This document shows positions 16,554 through 24,805 of a DNA stretch of 64,000 nucleotides, piece after piece; within the stretch, counting starts at the first letter, position 1; each line of letters starts with the position of its first letter. Origin of the DNA: Parabacteroides sp. (GTDB taxonomy: Bacteria; Bacteroidota; Bacteroidia; Bacteroidales; Tannerellaceae); the NCBI GenBank assembly GCA_022775005.1, contig JALFJR010000066.1, positions 16,351-80,350 of the forward strand, in the 5' to 3' direction. A model generated the notes under the pieces. The model searched no databases and had not been told where the DNA came from. It saw only the letters and a program-made list of their open reading frames with translations. The position numbers were made by a program, and so were the translations under genes.

Positions 16554-16624
16554 CTCGATTGCGCCATTTAATGGAGCCGTCTTTTCCCTGCTTCGTGATC
16601 CCTATATACTATAATGTTCGCGCA

Positions 16625-16760
16625 CAGAAGGAGGCGGGTTAACCATTACTAATCTTCAGCGTCGGTCATTACTAATGTCAAGGGCTCGGCATTACTATCG
16701 ACAGTAGAGACGTGCCATTGGCGCGTCTCCCGGTATTCCAGCCGTTGCACGCAACGGTTC
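16625..16760. other. Gene-free stretch with CATTACTA repeats and small palindromes
   Basis: CATTACTA recurs three times (in accattactaatc, gtcattactaatg and gcattactatcg). It is followed by palindromic pieces such as CGTTGCACGCAACG and the GACGTGCC...GGCGCGTC pair. No gene is visible. It joins the TGTTCCAC tract to the 22-bp arrays that follow. Confidence 0.4.
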
Positions 16761-16777
16761 TACTGCCAATTGGGCAG

Positions 16778-16825
16778 AAATTTTTCTCCAGTTAGGAAAA
16801 TATTTTTTGCTAACTGGGGAGATAA
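16778..16825. repeat. Two-unit T-tract repeat with an inverted CTCCAGTTAG motif
   Basis: AAATTTTTCTCCAGTTAG is followed about 22 bp later by a second T-tract (ATATTTTTTG) and then CTAACTGGGGAGA, the inverse of TCTCCAGTTAG with two extra bases. The same AATATTTTTCTCCAGTTAG motif occurs at 30649 upstream of a TPR gene, again as two units 22 bp apart. Confidence 0.5.
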
Positions 16826-16853
16826 ATATGATTGCTGATAGGCAGAAATTCTG

Positions 16854-16975
16854 TTGCCCGTAGTTTTGAAAAGTGTTGCCCGTAGTTTTGGAAAACATTG
16901 CCCGTAGTTTTTTCAGCCGTTGCCGATGGTTTTTCAAAACAATGCCCGTGATTTTTTCGAACCACGGGCAACGTT
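16854..16975. repeat. Five-unit 22-bp array, consensus TTGCCCGTAGTTTT + 8
   Basis: Units begin at 16854, 16876, 16898, 16920 and 16942, a constant 22-bp period. The first three share TTGCCCGTAGTTTT exactly and the last two are degenerate (TTGCCGATGGTTTT, ATGCCCGTGATTTT). The final unit forms a hairpin GCCCGTG...CACGGGC ending at 16975. The array lies 35 bp beyond the stop of the Rpn-like gene (17010-17906, - strand), so it may be its 3' untranslated region. It is not a CRISPR: there are no unique spacers of CRISPR length. Confidence 0.75.
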
Positions 16976-17009
16976 TTTGAGTCAGTCTATATTCGTTTCT
17001 CTGCTCTCT

Positions 17010-17906
17010 TTACAACTGGTCTATTTGCGTTTGTGTCAAGCCTGTGAACTGCATGATAACCTGTGCATTGAGACCGGCTGCTTTCATGTTTTTAGCGATT
17101 TCCATTTTACTTGCCACCATTCCTTGCTCGATACCTTCCGCCAAGCCTTCTGCACGACCTTCTGCCAAGCCTTCCAGCTTTGCCGTGTCGAGCACATCCT
17201 TCTGCACCCGGAGATTGTCCATGTGGGCGAGATAAGCCTTGCGGTCAGCATCCGACATGGTGAGGTAGAGCAGACGTTGACGAGCCTCCTTCAAACCTGG
17301 CGTACAGGTGTCGTCCTTGATGCGATTGTTCTTCAGGTAGTCTAACCATTCCTCTAACGGGGTACGAGCCACGTCGTTGAACTCGTTGACACGCACGATA
17401 TAATACTCCGGGAATACGTCTGTGGGCATAGCCATCTTGATTCCCTCCTTCTCTCGGGTGTTCACCTTCAGCAGGTCGCCCGTATGTACACCCGTAAAGA
17501 CGGTCTTGCCATGATAAAGATAGTCGCTGCCCTGCCCAAGGTCGAAATAGACGATGTTGATGGAATAGACCTTCTTTACCTCACCGTAGGTATCACCTAA
17601 ACCAATGTGTTCCGTGATGGTCTTCGACACGCCGTAAAGTATGCGACGGAGGTAATAGAGCTGCCGAGTCAACTGCACCTCCACGATGATGATGTCGCCA
17701 CGCTCGTTCTTCGCCTTTATATCGACCCGGTTAAACTTGTCGGAGGCATTCTCTTGATTGCCCTCGCTCTCCAGGATCTCGACGATCTTCACTTGCTCGC
17801 CCGTAAGGACCGTGATCAGCCCCTCCAATACGGCAAAGTTCGCCTTGTCGCGAAGCATTCGCTTCACGGCCCAGTCAAATCGTATGTATTTCTCGTTTAC
17901 CTCCAT
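17010..17906 (-). CDS. Rpn family PD-(D/E)XK nuclease/transposase-like protein
   Basis: A 298-aa member of the recombination-promoting nuclease (Rpn)/PDDEXK_2 transposase-like group. The N-terminus (YIRFDWAVKRMLRDKANFAVL) is typical. The nuclease core is visible as RVDIKAKNERGDIIIVEVQ, giving the Asp and the ExQ of a PD-(D/E)XK site. The C-terminus has the characteristic low-complexity EGLAEGRAEGLAEG stretch followed by a short helix-rich tail. Family members are mobile, numerous in Bacteroidetes genomes and cut DNA in the tested cases (RpnA of E. coli). It starts 4 bp after the stop of a DUF2807 gene, so it is read as the second gene of that transcript. Its 3' side abuts a five-unit 22-bp repeat array. 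Confidence 0.85.
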   Translation of the reverse strand: MEVNEKYIRFDWAVKRMLRDKANFAVLEGLITVLTGEQVKIVEILESEGNQENASDKFNRVDIKAKNERGDIIIVEVQLTRQLYYLRRILYGVSKTITEHIGLGDTYGEVKKVYSINIVYFDLGQGSDYLYHGKTVFTGVHTGDLLKVNTREKEGIKMAMPTDVFPEYYIVRVNEFNDVARTPLEEWLDYLKNNRIKDDTCTPGLKEARQRLLYLTMSDADRKAYLAHMDNLRVQKDVLDTAKLEGLAEGRAEGLAEGIEQGMVASKMEIAKNMKAAGLNAQVIMQFTGLTQTQIDQL

Positions 17907-17909
17907 AAC

Positions 17910-18698
17910 TTATTTCACTACCTCTTCCACTTTTCCCTTGCCGATCACACGCTGATCGACCGCTACGGGGCCTTGGTAACGGATGTTGCCCTTGCCTACG
18001 ATTTGTGCCTTGAGGTGCTGCGTCGGGGTGATCTCAGCCAAACCATTGCCCGTCACCTTGCAGTTGATCTTCGGAATCGACAGGCCGAACGCATGGATGT
18101 CTCCCTTTGTCACGATGTTAAAATCGCCCTCCTTGGCGGTTCCCTTCTTCACGGTGATGGAGCCATCGCCATCAATATCTAATTCCACCTGATCGGCTGT
18201 TACGTCGTTGACCACCATATTGGCACTGCCGGCCACCTTCAACGCCAACTTGCCCACCTTCACCGGTTGCTTAAACTGCACCAAACTATTGGCATTGGCC
18301 TTGATCGTGGTCTCGTCGCCATTCAACGCACTATTGATCATCAGGTTCGCATTGCCCGTCACCTTCGCGGATGCTAACCACTTGGAGTTGGTCTTGACAA
18401 TAAACTTGGTGAAGTGATCGACCTTCGCCCCCTTGAAGCCAACCGAAAGGGTACGATCTTTCACCTCGATATTGACATAGGGATGCAGGTTGCCGTCTAC
18501 GGTCACCTCAATGCTCGGCGTCTCATTCGACTGGACATAGTTAAAATCGATCACGCCATCCACCTTAATCTCGTTAAAATCCTCGATCTCAATCTTCTTG
18601 GTTGTTAACTTGCCATCGCCTTTCACACGATCAGCTGCCCAACCTCCGGCTGCCCAACCAAAGAGCATCACCACCAACAAAAGCGTCTTTGTTCTCAT
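17910..18698 (-). CDS. DUF2807 (head GIN domain) exported protein
   Basis: A 262-aa secreted beta-helix-like protein of the DUF2807 family. The signal peptide (MRTKTLLLVVMLFGWAAGGWAAD) has an AxA-type cleavage site. The family pattern is clear: IEDFNEIKVDGVIDFNY, then repeated short beta strands of the type KVTGNANLMI, KVAGSANMVVND and LDIDGDGSITV. Function of the family is unknown; it is probably anchored to or within the envelope. It has its own -7 box (TACTTTTG, 18731-18738). It is a paralogue of the next upstream gene (18813-19556), separated by a terminator, which suggests an old tandem duplication. Confidence 0.85.
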   Translation of the reverse strand: MRTKTLLLVVMLFGWAAGGWAADRVKGDGKLTTKKIEIEDFNEIKVDGVIDFNYVQSNETPSIEVTVDGNLHPYVNIEVKDRTLSVGFKGAKVDHFTKFIVKTNSKWLASAKVTGNANLMINSALNGDETTIKANANSLVQFKQPVKVGKLALKVAGSANMVVNDVTADQVELDIDGDGSITVKKGTAKEGDFNIVTKGDIHAFGLSIPKINCKVTGNGLAEITPTQHLKAQIVGKGNIRYQGPVAVDQRVIGKGKVEEVVK

Positions 18699-18730
18699 TG
18701 TTCAATCTATTTAGTTGATTTTGTTTTCCG

Positions 18731-18738
18731 CAAAAGTA
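18731..18738 (-). promoter_or_regulatory. -7 box (TACTTTTG) for the 17910-18698 gene
   Basis: An exact TAnnTTTG match on the - strand, 33 bp before the ATG at 18698. It lies downstream of the terminator of the previous gene, so the two DUF2807 genes have separate transcripts. Confidence 0.55.
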
Positions 18739-18743
18739 AACAT

Positions 18744-18777
18744 AAAAAGCCACCCGATATCACATCCGATGGCTTTT
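18744..18777 (-). terminator. Terminator of the 18813-19556 gene
   Basis: AAAAGCCA (18745-18752) pairs with TGGCTTTT (18770-18777), with an inner GAT/ATC pairing. On the - strand the stem ends in TTTTTAT. Confidence 0.75.
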
Positions 18778-18812
18778 CTCACTATAAAAAGCATGTCTAT
18801 ATGCGTTTTGTC

Positions 18813-19556
18813 CTATCTTTTTCTCACTTTGCCCGAGCCGATACAAGAGCTCTTGACTTTCGGATCACCTTTGTAGAAGATATCGCCACTGCCCACGATA
18901 TTGCCAGTAAGCTCACGTACAGCATAGACTTCCAGGTTTCCACTACCGGCTACGTTGCCCTCCACTTCTTCCGACTCACAGTCCTCAGCCTTCACATCGC
19001 CACTACCGGCTACGTTGTATTTTGCCTCACGCACCTTGCCTTTCAGGATCAGATTGCCACTGCCCGCGACATTGCCCTCCAGCTCATCGGCTTGCAACAT
19101 CGCGATGCGCATCGTGCCACTACCCGACAGATTCAATTCCAGCTCCTTGGTTCGCACCATTTGATCGGCCTTGAAGGAGCCGCTTCCCGCGAGATTCACC
19201 TCCTCCAATGCCTTGGAATTGCCCTTGATCTTAAAGACCGTAGGACGAAGATCTTTGGAGCGCCCCAGCATCCCCTCTGTTTTCGGGCCAACGTGCAACT
19301 CGCTACCCTTCACTTTCACCTCCAGATAGGGCAAGAGGTTCTCGTCGATCGTCACGGTCACCGAGGGAGCCGCCTCCGATTGCTCATAGGTAAACTCCGC
19401 CGAACCGACAAAGGAGATCTTGTCAAAATCCGCAAATTGATATTCCTTCGTGATCACTTTCCCATTCCCTTTGATTGTCTCCGCACGCAAGGTGCCACAC
19501 AAGGCTGCCATACAGATCAGGCAGACCAAACTCCATACTGTTCGTTTCATCATCAT
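18813..19556 (-). CDS. DUF2807 (head GIN domain) exported protein, paralogue
   Basis: A 247-aa paralogue of the neighbouring DUF2807 protein. The signal peptide is MMMKRTVWSLVCLICMAALCGTLRAE. The head-GIN pattern reads YQFADFDKISFVGSAEFTY. Short beta repeats built on V(A/S)GSG(N/D) follow: LNLSGSGTMRI, GNVAGSGNLIL, YNVAGSGDVKA, GNVAGSGNLEV and GNIVGSGDIFY. These evenly spaced repeats suggest a right-handed beta-helix. It ends in a basic SGKVRKR. It is divergent from the PNPOx-like gene at 19666. Role unknown. Confidence 0.85.
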   Translation of the reverse strand: MMMKRTVWSLVCLICMAALCGTLRAETIKGNGKVITKEYQFADFDKISFVGSAEFTYEQSEAAPSVTVTIDENLLPYLEVKVKGSELHVGPKTEGMLGRSKDLRPTVFKIKGNSKALEEVNLAGSGSFKADQMVRTKELELNLSGSGTMRIAMLQADELEGNVAGSGNLILKGKVREAKYNVAGSGDVKAEDCESEEVEGNVAGSGNLEVYAVRELTGNIVGSGDIFYKGDPKVKSSCIGSGKVRKR

Positions 19557-19631
19557 TTCTTTTTTAGTTTGTTTTCCCTATAAGACGAGTGATGCCGTGC
19601 GGAGGTTGCATCAATCCTCAGAAAAAAACAT

Positions 19632-19639
19632 TACTTTTG
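19632..19639 (+). promoter_or_regulatory. -7 box (TACTTTTG) for the PNPOx-like gene
   Basis: An exact TAnnTTTG match 26 bp before the ATG at 19666. TTG at 19606-19608 lies 23 bp upstream, slightly longer than the usual 19-21. Confidence 0.5.
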
Positions 19640-19665
19640 CGGGACAACGTAAAAAGATCCGTAGT

Positions 19666-20142
19666 ATGAAAACATTAGTACATCAAGATCAGCTATTTAT
19701 CGAAGAGGTGTTGAAAGCGGCAAAGATCTGCTTTGTCGGTATGGCCGACACCGACGGCACCCCCTACGTGATTCCCATGAACTTTGGCTATCGCGATGGC
19801 GCATTCTATCTGCACTCAGCCCAAGAGGGGCGAAGCATCTCCATCCTGAGCCGCAATCCACGGGTGTGCATCTCCGTGAGCGTGGATAACAGCTTGGTCT
19901 TCCAACATCCGGAGGTGGCTTGCAGCTACCGCATGAAGGCGAAAAGTGTCATCGCCTGGGGCAAAGTGGTTTACGAGGAGGAGGACGAACGCAAGCGGGA
20001 AGCGCTCGACATCATCATGGAGCAATATGTGGACAAAGCTTTCCGCTACAGCGATCCCGCCGTGCGCAACGTCAAGATCTGGCGAGTGGATGTAGAGGAG
20101 ATCACCTGCAAGGAGTTTGGAGCGCCGCATCGGAAACCGTAG
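19666..20142 (+). CDS. Pyridoxamine 5'-phosphate oxidase-like FMN-binding protein
   Basis: A 158-aa split-barrel flavin-binding protein. GMADTDGTPYVIPMNFGY and GAFYLHSAQEGRSISIL are the family signatures around the FMN site. KSVIAWGKVVYEEEDERKREAL and VDVEEITCKEFGAP complete the NimA/PNPOx-like fold. Such proteins are often flavin- or F420-type reductases, and some (NimA) inactivate nitroimidazoles; the exact activity here cannot be told. I chose ATG 19666 because the -7 box at 19632-19639 lies inside any longer reading. It is monocistronic and convergent with the PD40 gene. Confidence 0.82.
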   Translation: MKTLVHQDQLFIEEVLKAAKICFVGMADTDGTPYVIPMNFGYRDGAFYLHSAQEGRSISILSRNPRVCISVSVDNSLVFQHPEVACSYRMKAKSVIAWGKVVYEEEDERKREALDIIMEQYVDKAFRYSDPAVRNVKIWRVDVEEITCKEFGAPHRKP

Positions 20143-20202
20143 CATTACACTTTTCAAAGGATTTTGTGCCCTAAAAACTACACTTTTCAAATTAGGAGCG
20201 CA

Positions 20203-21675
20203 TTATTGCGCAAAGCGGACATTGATGCCGGGGTCTTCCTTCGCTATTTGGCTGAACGAGCGGATGCGATTCTTCACTTCGCCGGTGATGAACTCCGGGA
20301 TGTTGTAGGACTTCATGAGGCGAAGGTAATAGTCGGTATCGGCTTGGGGCAACAGGAAGGGTTTGGCCACCTTGCCCTCCGCATCGACATAGGCAAAGAA
20401 GGGACGGGTGTAGAGTCCATCAAGCCGACGACTACTGAACACAATCCAACGGCTGTTGCTGCTCCAAGAGTGATAGCTCTCCACATCATCGCTGTTGGCC
20501 ACGGTCAGCGGAACAGATGCTTTCGTCTGCAAATCGGCCAAATAGAGATCGGCATCCTTATGCCAAATCGAGAAATTGCCATAGCCCGAGAGCGTATAGA
20601 GCAACCAACGGCCATCGGGAGAGACCCGCGGGAAAGAGGCACTTAACCCTCCCTTACCCGCCGAGTAGAGGGTATCTACTTGGCTACTAAAGCTCCGCTG
20701 CTCAGGGTCGAAGCCAATCGAACAGAGATTGTATTTCACCTGTTTGAAATCGACCGGCATGGTTTGCGCCTCTGCCGTACAGAAATAGAGCGTGCGGCCA
20801 TCGGGCGAGAAGGTGGGGAAGGTCTCAAACGCTCCCGTCTGGCTGAGTTGCGCACAAGTCACCACCTCATGCCGCTGCACATCATAGACCACCACGTCGG
20901 AGGCCTTATCGAACACCTCAACCCTATTCTTGTCGTTGGCGTGAAAGCTCTGCTGTGTCTGATTGACCGAAAAAGCCACGAAGCGTCCGGAGGGATGCCA
21001 AGAGGGATAGACCAAGGCAGAGAGCGTCTGATCGGTCTTGGTGTTTAGTTTCTCGATCTTATCCCCTTGAATCAGATAGGTTCCCGCATGTTTATCGCGC
21101 ATGTGGAAGAGGAAGCGGTCGGGATTCTGCATACAGAAAGAATGGCAATTCATACAATTCTGATCGCTGTATTTATTCTCCATGATCGGGGTCTGCGTAT
21201 AATCGCCCAAGGCCCGTTGGTAGATACCCATCTGATTCCACAACTCATAGCCCGGCTCAATGAGGCGATAGGCGATATAGGGATCGATTGGCTCCGGTGC
21301 GATATGCAGCGAACAGGCAGGAAAAGCCAACCACTCCGCATCCTGCGCAAAAAGTTGGATCGTCAACGTTTGACCACCAGCCTCTCCAATCAGCTTCTTC
21401 CAATCAGCGGGCGGGATCGTAAACTGCCCTTTGCGCTCCTTTACCCGCACCTGTTTATCGCCTACGCTCAGCAAGGCATAGGCTGCCGTATGGGGATTCT
21501 CCAACCGGAAGTTAAGCGGAGCAATATTGGTCGGGATCGTCACCTCCGTATAATCCGGAAAGAGACGAGCCGCTTCATCCGTCGGCTGAGCGGTCGGGAT
21601 AGCTTCGTCACAAGCCATCAGGCCCATGAACCAACAATAGATCAGTCCTGTATAAAAAGAGATGCTGCGTATCAT
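20203..21675 (-). CDS. PD40/TolB-like beta-propeller lipoprotein with one CxxCH motif
   Basis: A 490-aa outer-membrane-associated lipoprotein. I start it at ATG 21675 (MIRSISFYTG), which gives a signal sequence ending in the lipobox GLMAC; the longer frame would run into the preceding gene. The second half is a WD40-like PD40 propeller with repeated signatures: PSWHPSGRFVAFSVN, PTFSPDGRTLYFCTA, PRVSPDGRWLLYTLS and HSWSSNSRWIVFSSR. Before the propeller is CMNCHSF, a single c-type heme motif set in NKYSDQNCMNCHSFCMQ. A heme-bearing propeller is unusual. It begins 8 bp after the stop of the membrane protein gene upstream and is co-transcribed with it. Confidence 0.78.
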   Translation of the reverse strand: MIRSISFYTGLIYCWFMGLMACDEAIPTAQPTDEAARLFPDYTEVTIPTNIAPLNFRLENPHTAAYALLSVGDKQVRVKERKGQFTIPPADWKKLIGEAGGQTLTIQLFAQDAEWLAFPACSLHIAPEPIDPYIAYRLIEPGYELWNQMGIYQRALGDYTQTPIMENKYSDQNCMNCHSFCMQNPDRFLFHMRDKHAGTYLIQGDKIEKLNTKTDQTLSALVYPSWHPSGRFVAFSVNQTQQSFHANDKNRVEVFDKASDVVVYDVQRHEVVTCAQLSQTGAFETFPTFSPDGRTLYFCTAEAQTMPVDFKQVKYNLCSIGFDPEQRSFSSQVDTLYSAGKGGLSASFPRVSPDGRWLLYTLSGYGNFSIWHKDADLYLADLQTKASVPLTVANSDDVESYHSWSSNSRWIVFSSRRLDGLYTRPFFAYVDAEGKVAKPFLLPQADTDYYLRLMKSYNIPEFITGEVKNRIRSFSQIAKEDPGINVRFAQ

Positions 21676-21683
21676 GATTCTAT

Positions 21684-23438
21684 CTATTTCGTCAATAAAT
21701 AATAGGCCCAATAGGTAGAGCCGAAATACCGTTGAATCAAAAGGGGCAATTGCGTATTCCCTCGATTCTGTAACACCAAGTTGCGATACTCCCCGTATCG
21801 AGCCGTGACAGCGGGGGAAACTTGGTAATAACTCCACCGTTCCGGTTGCTTCTCGGTAAGCATGATGACCGCCTCCTGAAAGCTTACCGGCAGTGTCGGC
21901 AAGGCGGGTGTGCCATAGTAGGTATCGAGCAACGCTTGAAAACCTTTTAAGTCTTTCGCCAGCAAACGCTGTACGCCCACGAACTCTATCGGCAGGGTAT
22001 GCTCAGGTTGTTGCTCCGTCCGCAACAGCAGGTCGTGCTCCAACCCATAAATCCCGGCCAAATCGCTTTCTTTCGGTAACCCCCTGCGTTTCAAACCTAA
22101 CAGAGGATCAGCCTCCACAGCGGCATCGTTGTAGAGAAACGCCCGATGCCGTTTCGCCCAATCTCGATACACAGGCATCTGCTCTAACAGACGCAGGTAT
22201 TTCTCCGCGATGGGGTAAGCCCCAAAGATCAAGTTGGTCTGCACTAAACGCATCAAGCAACGCGGACTTCCCGCCCCTATCACACTGACGTTGGCCTCGA
22301 ATGCCATCTCTTGCGAGAGCGCAACCTCGCCCAAGGTAAAATAGACATCACTCAACAGCAACGAAACCGAGAAGGTCTTGTCCCAACCTACCATCAATCC
22401 TTGCGGGCCATGCTGATTGAAAGCAAATGCCTGATCGCCCAACACACCCTTCTCAGCCAAAGCACGGTTGAGGTAGTTGAGATAGAGGTAATTCTGTATC
22501 GGTCCCTGAGAGAGACGCAACACCTCGTCCCAATCTTCTTGCCGATTCGCATAATCCAATTGTTTCAACGGATAGGCCTCCCGATGGGCATAGCGGGGAA
22601 TCGCCACATAGCAAAGCGCAGCAAAGAGCGCACCTTGCAACACCCCCTCCACGCATTGACGGCGAGCGCTCAACGCTGTTTTGGCCGGCCACAGGGCAGT
22701 CAGCAAAATCCCAAAAGGCAAGCTGATCCAAGCAAAGTAGATCTCCAGCTTGGGGGATAAGATCGGATGATAATAGGCTTGTGCCGTCCATGCGAAAGCG
22801 GCATTGCGCACCCAAGTCGTTTCTACCGCCAACCAAGCCAAGAGCGCAAAAGCTACAACAGCTAATAAATCAAATAGATAGAAAGACTTTCCTCTTCGGG
22901 CGAAGAGGTCGATCAAAAGGGCAGAGATCGCAAACAATCCGGCGACAGGTCCCATTGTGACATAAAGCGACAACACGCCAATCAACGCAGCCCCCCCTCG
23001 GATCCAAGGCCATCGCAACCCCATCCAACCCAACAAAGCCAACTCCATGCCGGCAAAAGCGACCGTTCCTTTCAACAGATAATTGAAATCGAACTGCATC
23101 AACAACAGGGAAAGCGCAGGCAACAACGCCAACAACCAAGGCTCTCGCTTCGGTTGTATCCGACGCAAAATCGCAGCGGTCAGCCAGAAAATCCCAGTCA
23201 ACAAAGCCGCAATCACCACAGGTCCCACATAGGGATAGGCAAAATATTGCGTGAGCAGCTCACCCAACAATGCAGCTACACCGCCTACCTCAGCCACCTG
23301 AGCGGCCCAATAATCAACAGCATAGCGGAACAGTTGCAACTGCTCAATGTAATAAAAATGAAAGCTATTTGTTACTTGCAAGAAAACTGCTGTCACCACA
23401 AAACAGCAGATTCCCGCCATTAGTCGTATGTATTTCAT
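21684..23438 (-). CDS. Polytopic membrane protein with C-terminal helical repeats (DUF6057-like)
   Basis: About 584 aa. The first half has roughly nine to eleven hydrophobic segments (for example LMAGICCFVVTAVFL and PYVGPVVIAALLTGIFWL). The second half is soluble and helical, with TPR-like stretches (LYLNYLNRALAEKGVLGD and YFTLGEVALSQEMAFEAN). I recall the DUF6057 family for this architecture next to PD40 lipoproteins, but I cannot confirm it. ATG 23438 (MKYIRLMAG) gives a cleaner start than ATG 23462. The downstream PD40 heme lipoprotein begins 8 bp after it, so the two probably act together in the envelope. No enzymatic motif is visible. Confidence 0.68.
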   Translation of the reverse strand: MKYIRLMAGICCFVVTAVFLQVTNSFHFYYIEQLQLFRYAVDYWAAQVAEVGGVAALLGELLTQYFAYPYVGPVVIAALLTGIFWLTAAILRRIQPKREPWLLALLPALSLLLMQFDFNYLLKGTVAFAGMELALLGWMGLRWPWIRGGAALIGVLSLYVTMGPVAGLFAISALLIDLFARRGKSFYLFDLLAVVAFALLAWLAVETTWVRNAAFAWTAQAYYHPILSPKLEIYFAWISLPFGILLTALWPAKTALSARRQCVEGVLQGALFAALCYVAIPRYAHREAYPLKQLDYANRQEDWDEVLRLSQGPIQNYLYLNYLNRALAEKGVLGDQAFAFNQHGPQGLMVGWDKTFSVSLLLSDVYFTLGEVALSQEMAFEANVSVIGAGSPRCLMRLVQTNLIFGAYPIAEKYLRLLEQMPVYRDWAKRHRAFLYNDAAVEADPLLGLKRRGLPKESDLAGIYGLEHDLLLRTEQQPEHTLPIEFVGVQRLLAKDLKGFQALLDTYYGTPALPTLPVSFQEAVIMLTEKQPERWSYYQVSPAVTARYGEYRNLVLQNRGNTQLPLLIQRYFGSTYWAYYLLTK

Positions 23439-23522
23439 GTCATTATGTGCGCTGTATTCCATCCTTCGCCGGGCAAATGTACAGAAAAGGCAGGATATTC
23501 TTCCTATAGAAAGCCGCTTTTC

Positions 23523-24725
23523 TTAGGAGATCAGCAAATAGGCCCGATAGTGCGTCTTTGGATTGACCGGGCAAAGCGACAAATAGCCTTTCACAATCCG
23601 CCCCGCCTCCACGCACAAAGGGTGCGCCTCTTGCGCCTCCTGATGCAACCGATAAGCTTCCCCCTCTTCCTTTTGATACGTGATTTGGAAAAGTCCCGAC
23701 ACTTGATCTGCCAACAGACGTTGTGTCAGTTTCAATGCGACCAATCCCATGGTACGACGCATATTGATCTCCACACAAGGATGCCAAGCGTAGGCCCCTG
23801 CTTCAGTCCGATAGATCAACATATCCACACCAATATATCCCTGGTAATAGGGCGCATACAGTTCTTTCAGACAGCGTACAAGCGTCTGTTTTACTTGCTC
23901 AAAAAGGGATTCCTCCACATAGGTAAAGAGCGTTTGCCGCAACCGCTTTTCTGAGGCTAACCGATTGCCGGTATAGGCCCCTCGCTCCGCTGTCTCAAAA
24001 AGCGAAAGCCCCTCATACCTTACCTCTCCTGTTTCCTCAACCAGAAATTCCATCGCAAAATCAAGCACCTTATCCAATCCACGCTCTACACTGATTTCGC
24101 CCTGCCTGCGCAGCGCACCCTGCACCCAAGCCGTTTCCTTCTCACCCAAACGATCCGCACACCACAGCAATCCCCTACCGGAAGAGGAGAAGGGCGTTTT
24201 CAACACATAGGGTCCTTTCCCCATAGCCATACAATCATTTACCTCCGCCAAAGAGGAACAAAAGGTCGGCACTTGCGGCCACTCCACCGCAGGCAAGAAT
24301 CTGCGTAACCGACTCAGACAGATAGCCGCTGTTTGTCGACCCGTCAATCGACGATAATCCGTTTTCCATGCTGTTCCTTTCACTTCTCCGGCTACCTGCT
24401 GAGCCAATTGCGCCATCCGGTAAAGGCTATCAGGAGATAAACCCCAAGGTTGTGCCTGCCAAACCGTTCCAATCGTCAGCTGTCGCATCAAGGCCTCCGT
24501 CGTCATGGCTCGGCCAAAAGGTTGTATCGCAGCCGAAGGTAGGTGGGCTACCATAGGCGTTGCATTCTCTTCGCACCACACCAAGTCGCCCGGCTCCGCA
24601 TACCACATAGGCAAGGTCGCCAAGTTGCGCCGCATCAGCTGCACATTGACTGGAGGCGTATAGCGCACCTGCCCAGAAAGGACCGCCGCTTCATAGCCCG
24701 GATTAAATAAATGAATCGCACGCAT
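23523..24725 (-). CDS. ATP-grasp-like protein of unknown function
   Basis: A 400-aa cytoplasmic protein with ATP-grasp features in the right order. KGPYVLKTPFSSSGRGLLW looks like the nucleotide-binding lysine/glycine loop. LDFAMEFLVEETGEVRYEGLSLF is a typical central strand pair. GYIGVDMLIY and WHPCVEINMRRTMG carry the metal-binding Asp and the Glu-x-Asn pair at the C-terminal end. ATP-grasp enzymes join a carboxylate to an amine or thiol. The start MRAIHLFNPGYEAAVL is distinctive and not one I can assign to a named family. It lies just downstream of the DUF349 terminator and starts at 24725. Confidence 0.65.
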   Translation of the reverse strand: MRAIHLFNPGYEAAVLSGQVRYTPPVNVQLMRRNLATLPMWYAEPGDLVWCEENATPMVAHLPSAAIQPFGRAMTTEALMRQLTIGTVWQAQPWGLSPDSLYRMAQLAQQVAGEVKGTAWKTDYRRLTGRQTAAICLSRLRRFLPAVEWPQVPTFCSSLAEVNDCMAMGKGPYVLKTPFSSSGRGLLWCADRLGEKETAWVQGALRRQGEISVERGLDKVLDFAMEFLVEETGEVRYEGLSLFETAERGAYTGNRLASEKRLRQTLFTYVEESLFEQVKQTLVRCLKELYAPYYQGYIGVDMLIYRTEAGAYAWHPCVEINMRRTMGLVALKLTQRLLADQVSGLFQITYQKEEGEAYRLHQEAQEAHPLCVEAGRIVKGYLSLCPVNPKTHYRAYLLIS

Positions 24726-24736
24726 ATTTCTAACAG

Positions 24737-24771
24737 AAAAGCCGTCTTCTACTCAGAAGAAAACGGCTTTT
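24737..24771 (-). terminator. Terminator between the DUF349 gene and the ATP-grasp-like gene
   Basis: AAAAGCCGT (24737-24745) pairs with ACGGCTTTT (24763-24771), with an inner CTTCT/AGAAG stem. It follows the DUF349 stop codon by about 35 bp. Confidence 0.75.
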
Positions 24772-24805
24772 CAAACATCTGTTCTTATGTTTACCCGTGT
24801 GCTAT

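Noticed and set aside
16854..16975. CRISPR array
   Set aside because: The repeats are contiguous 22-bp units with no unique spacers, and no cas genes are present.
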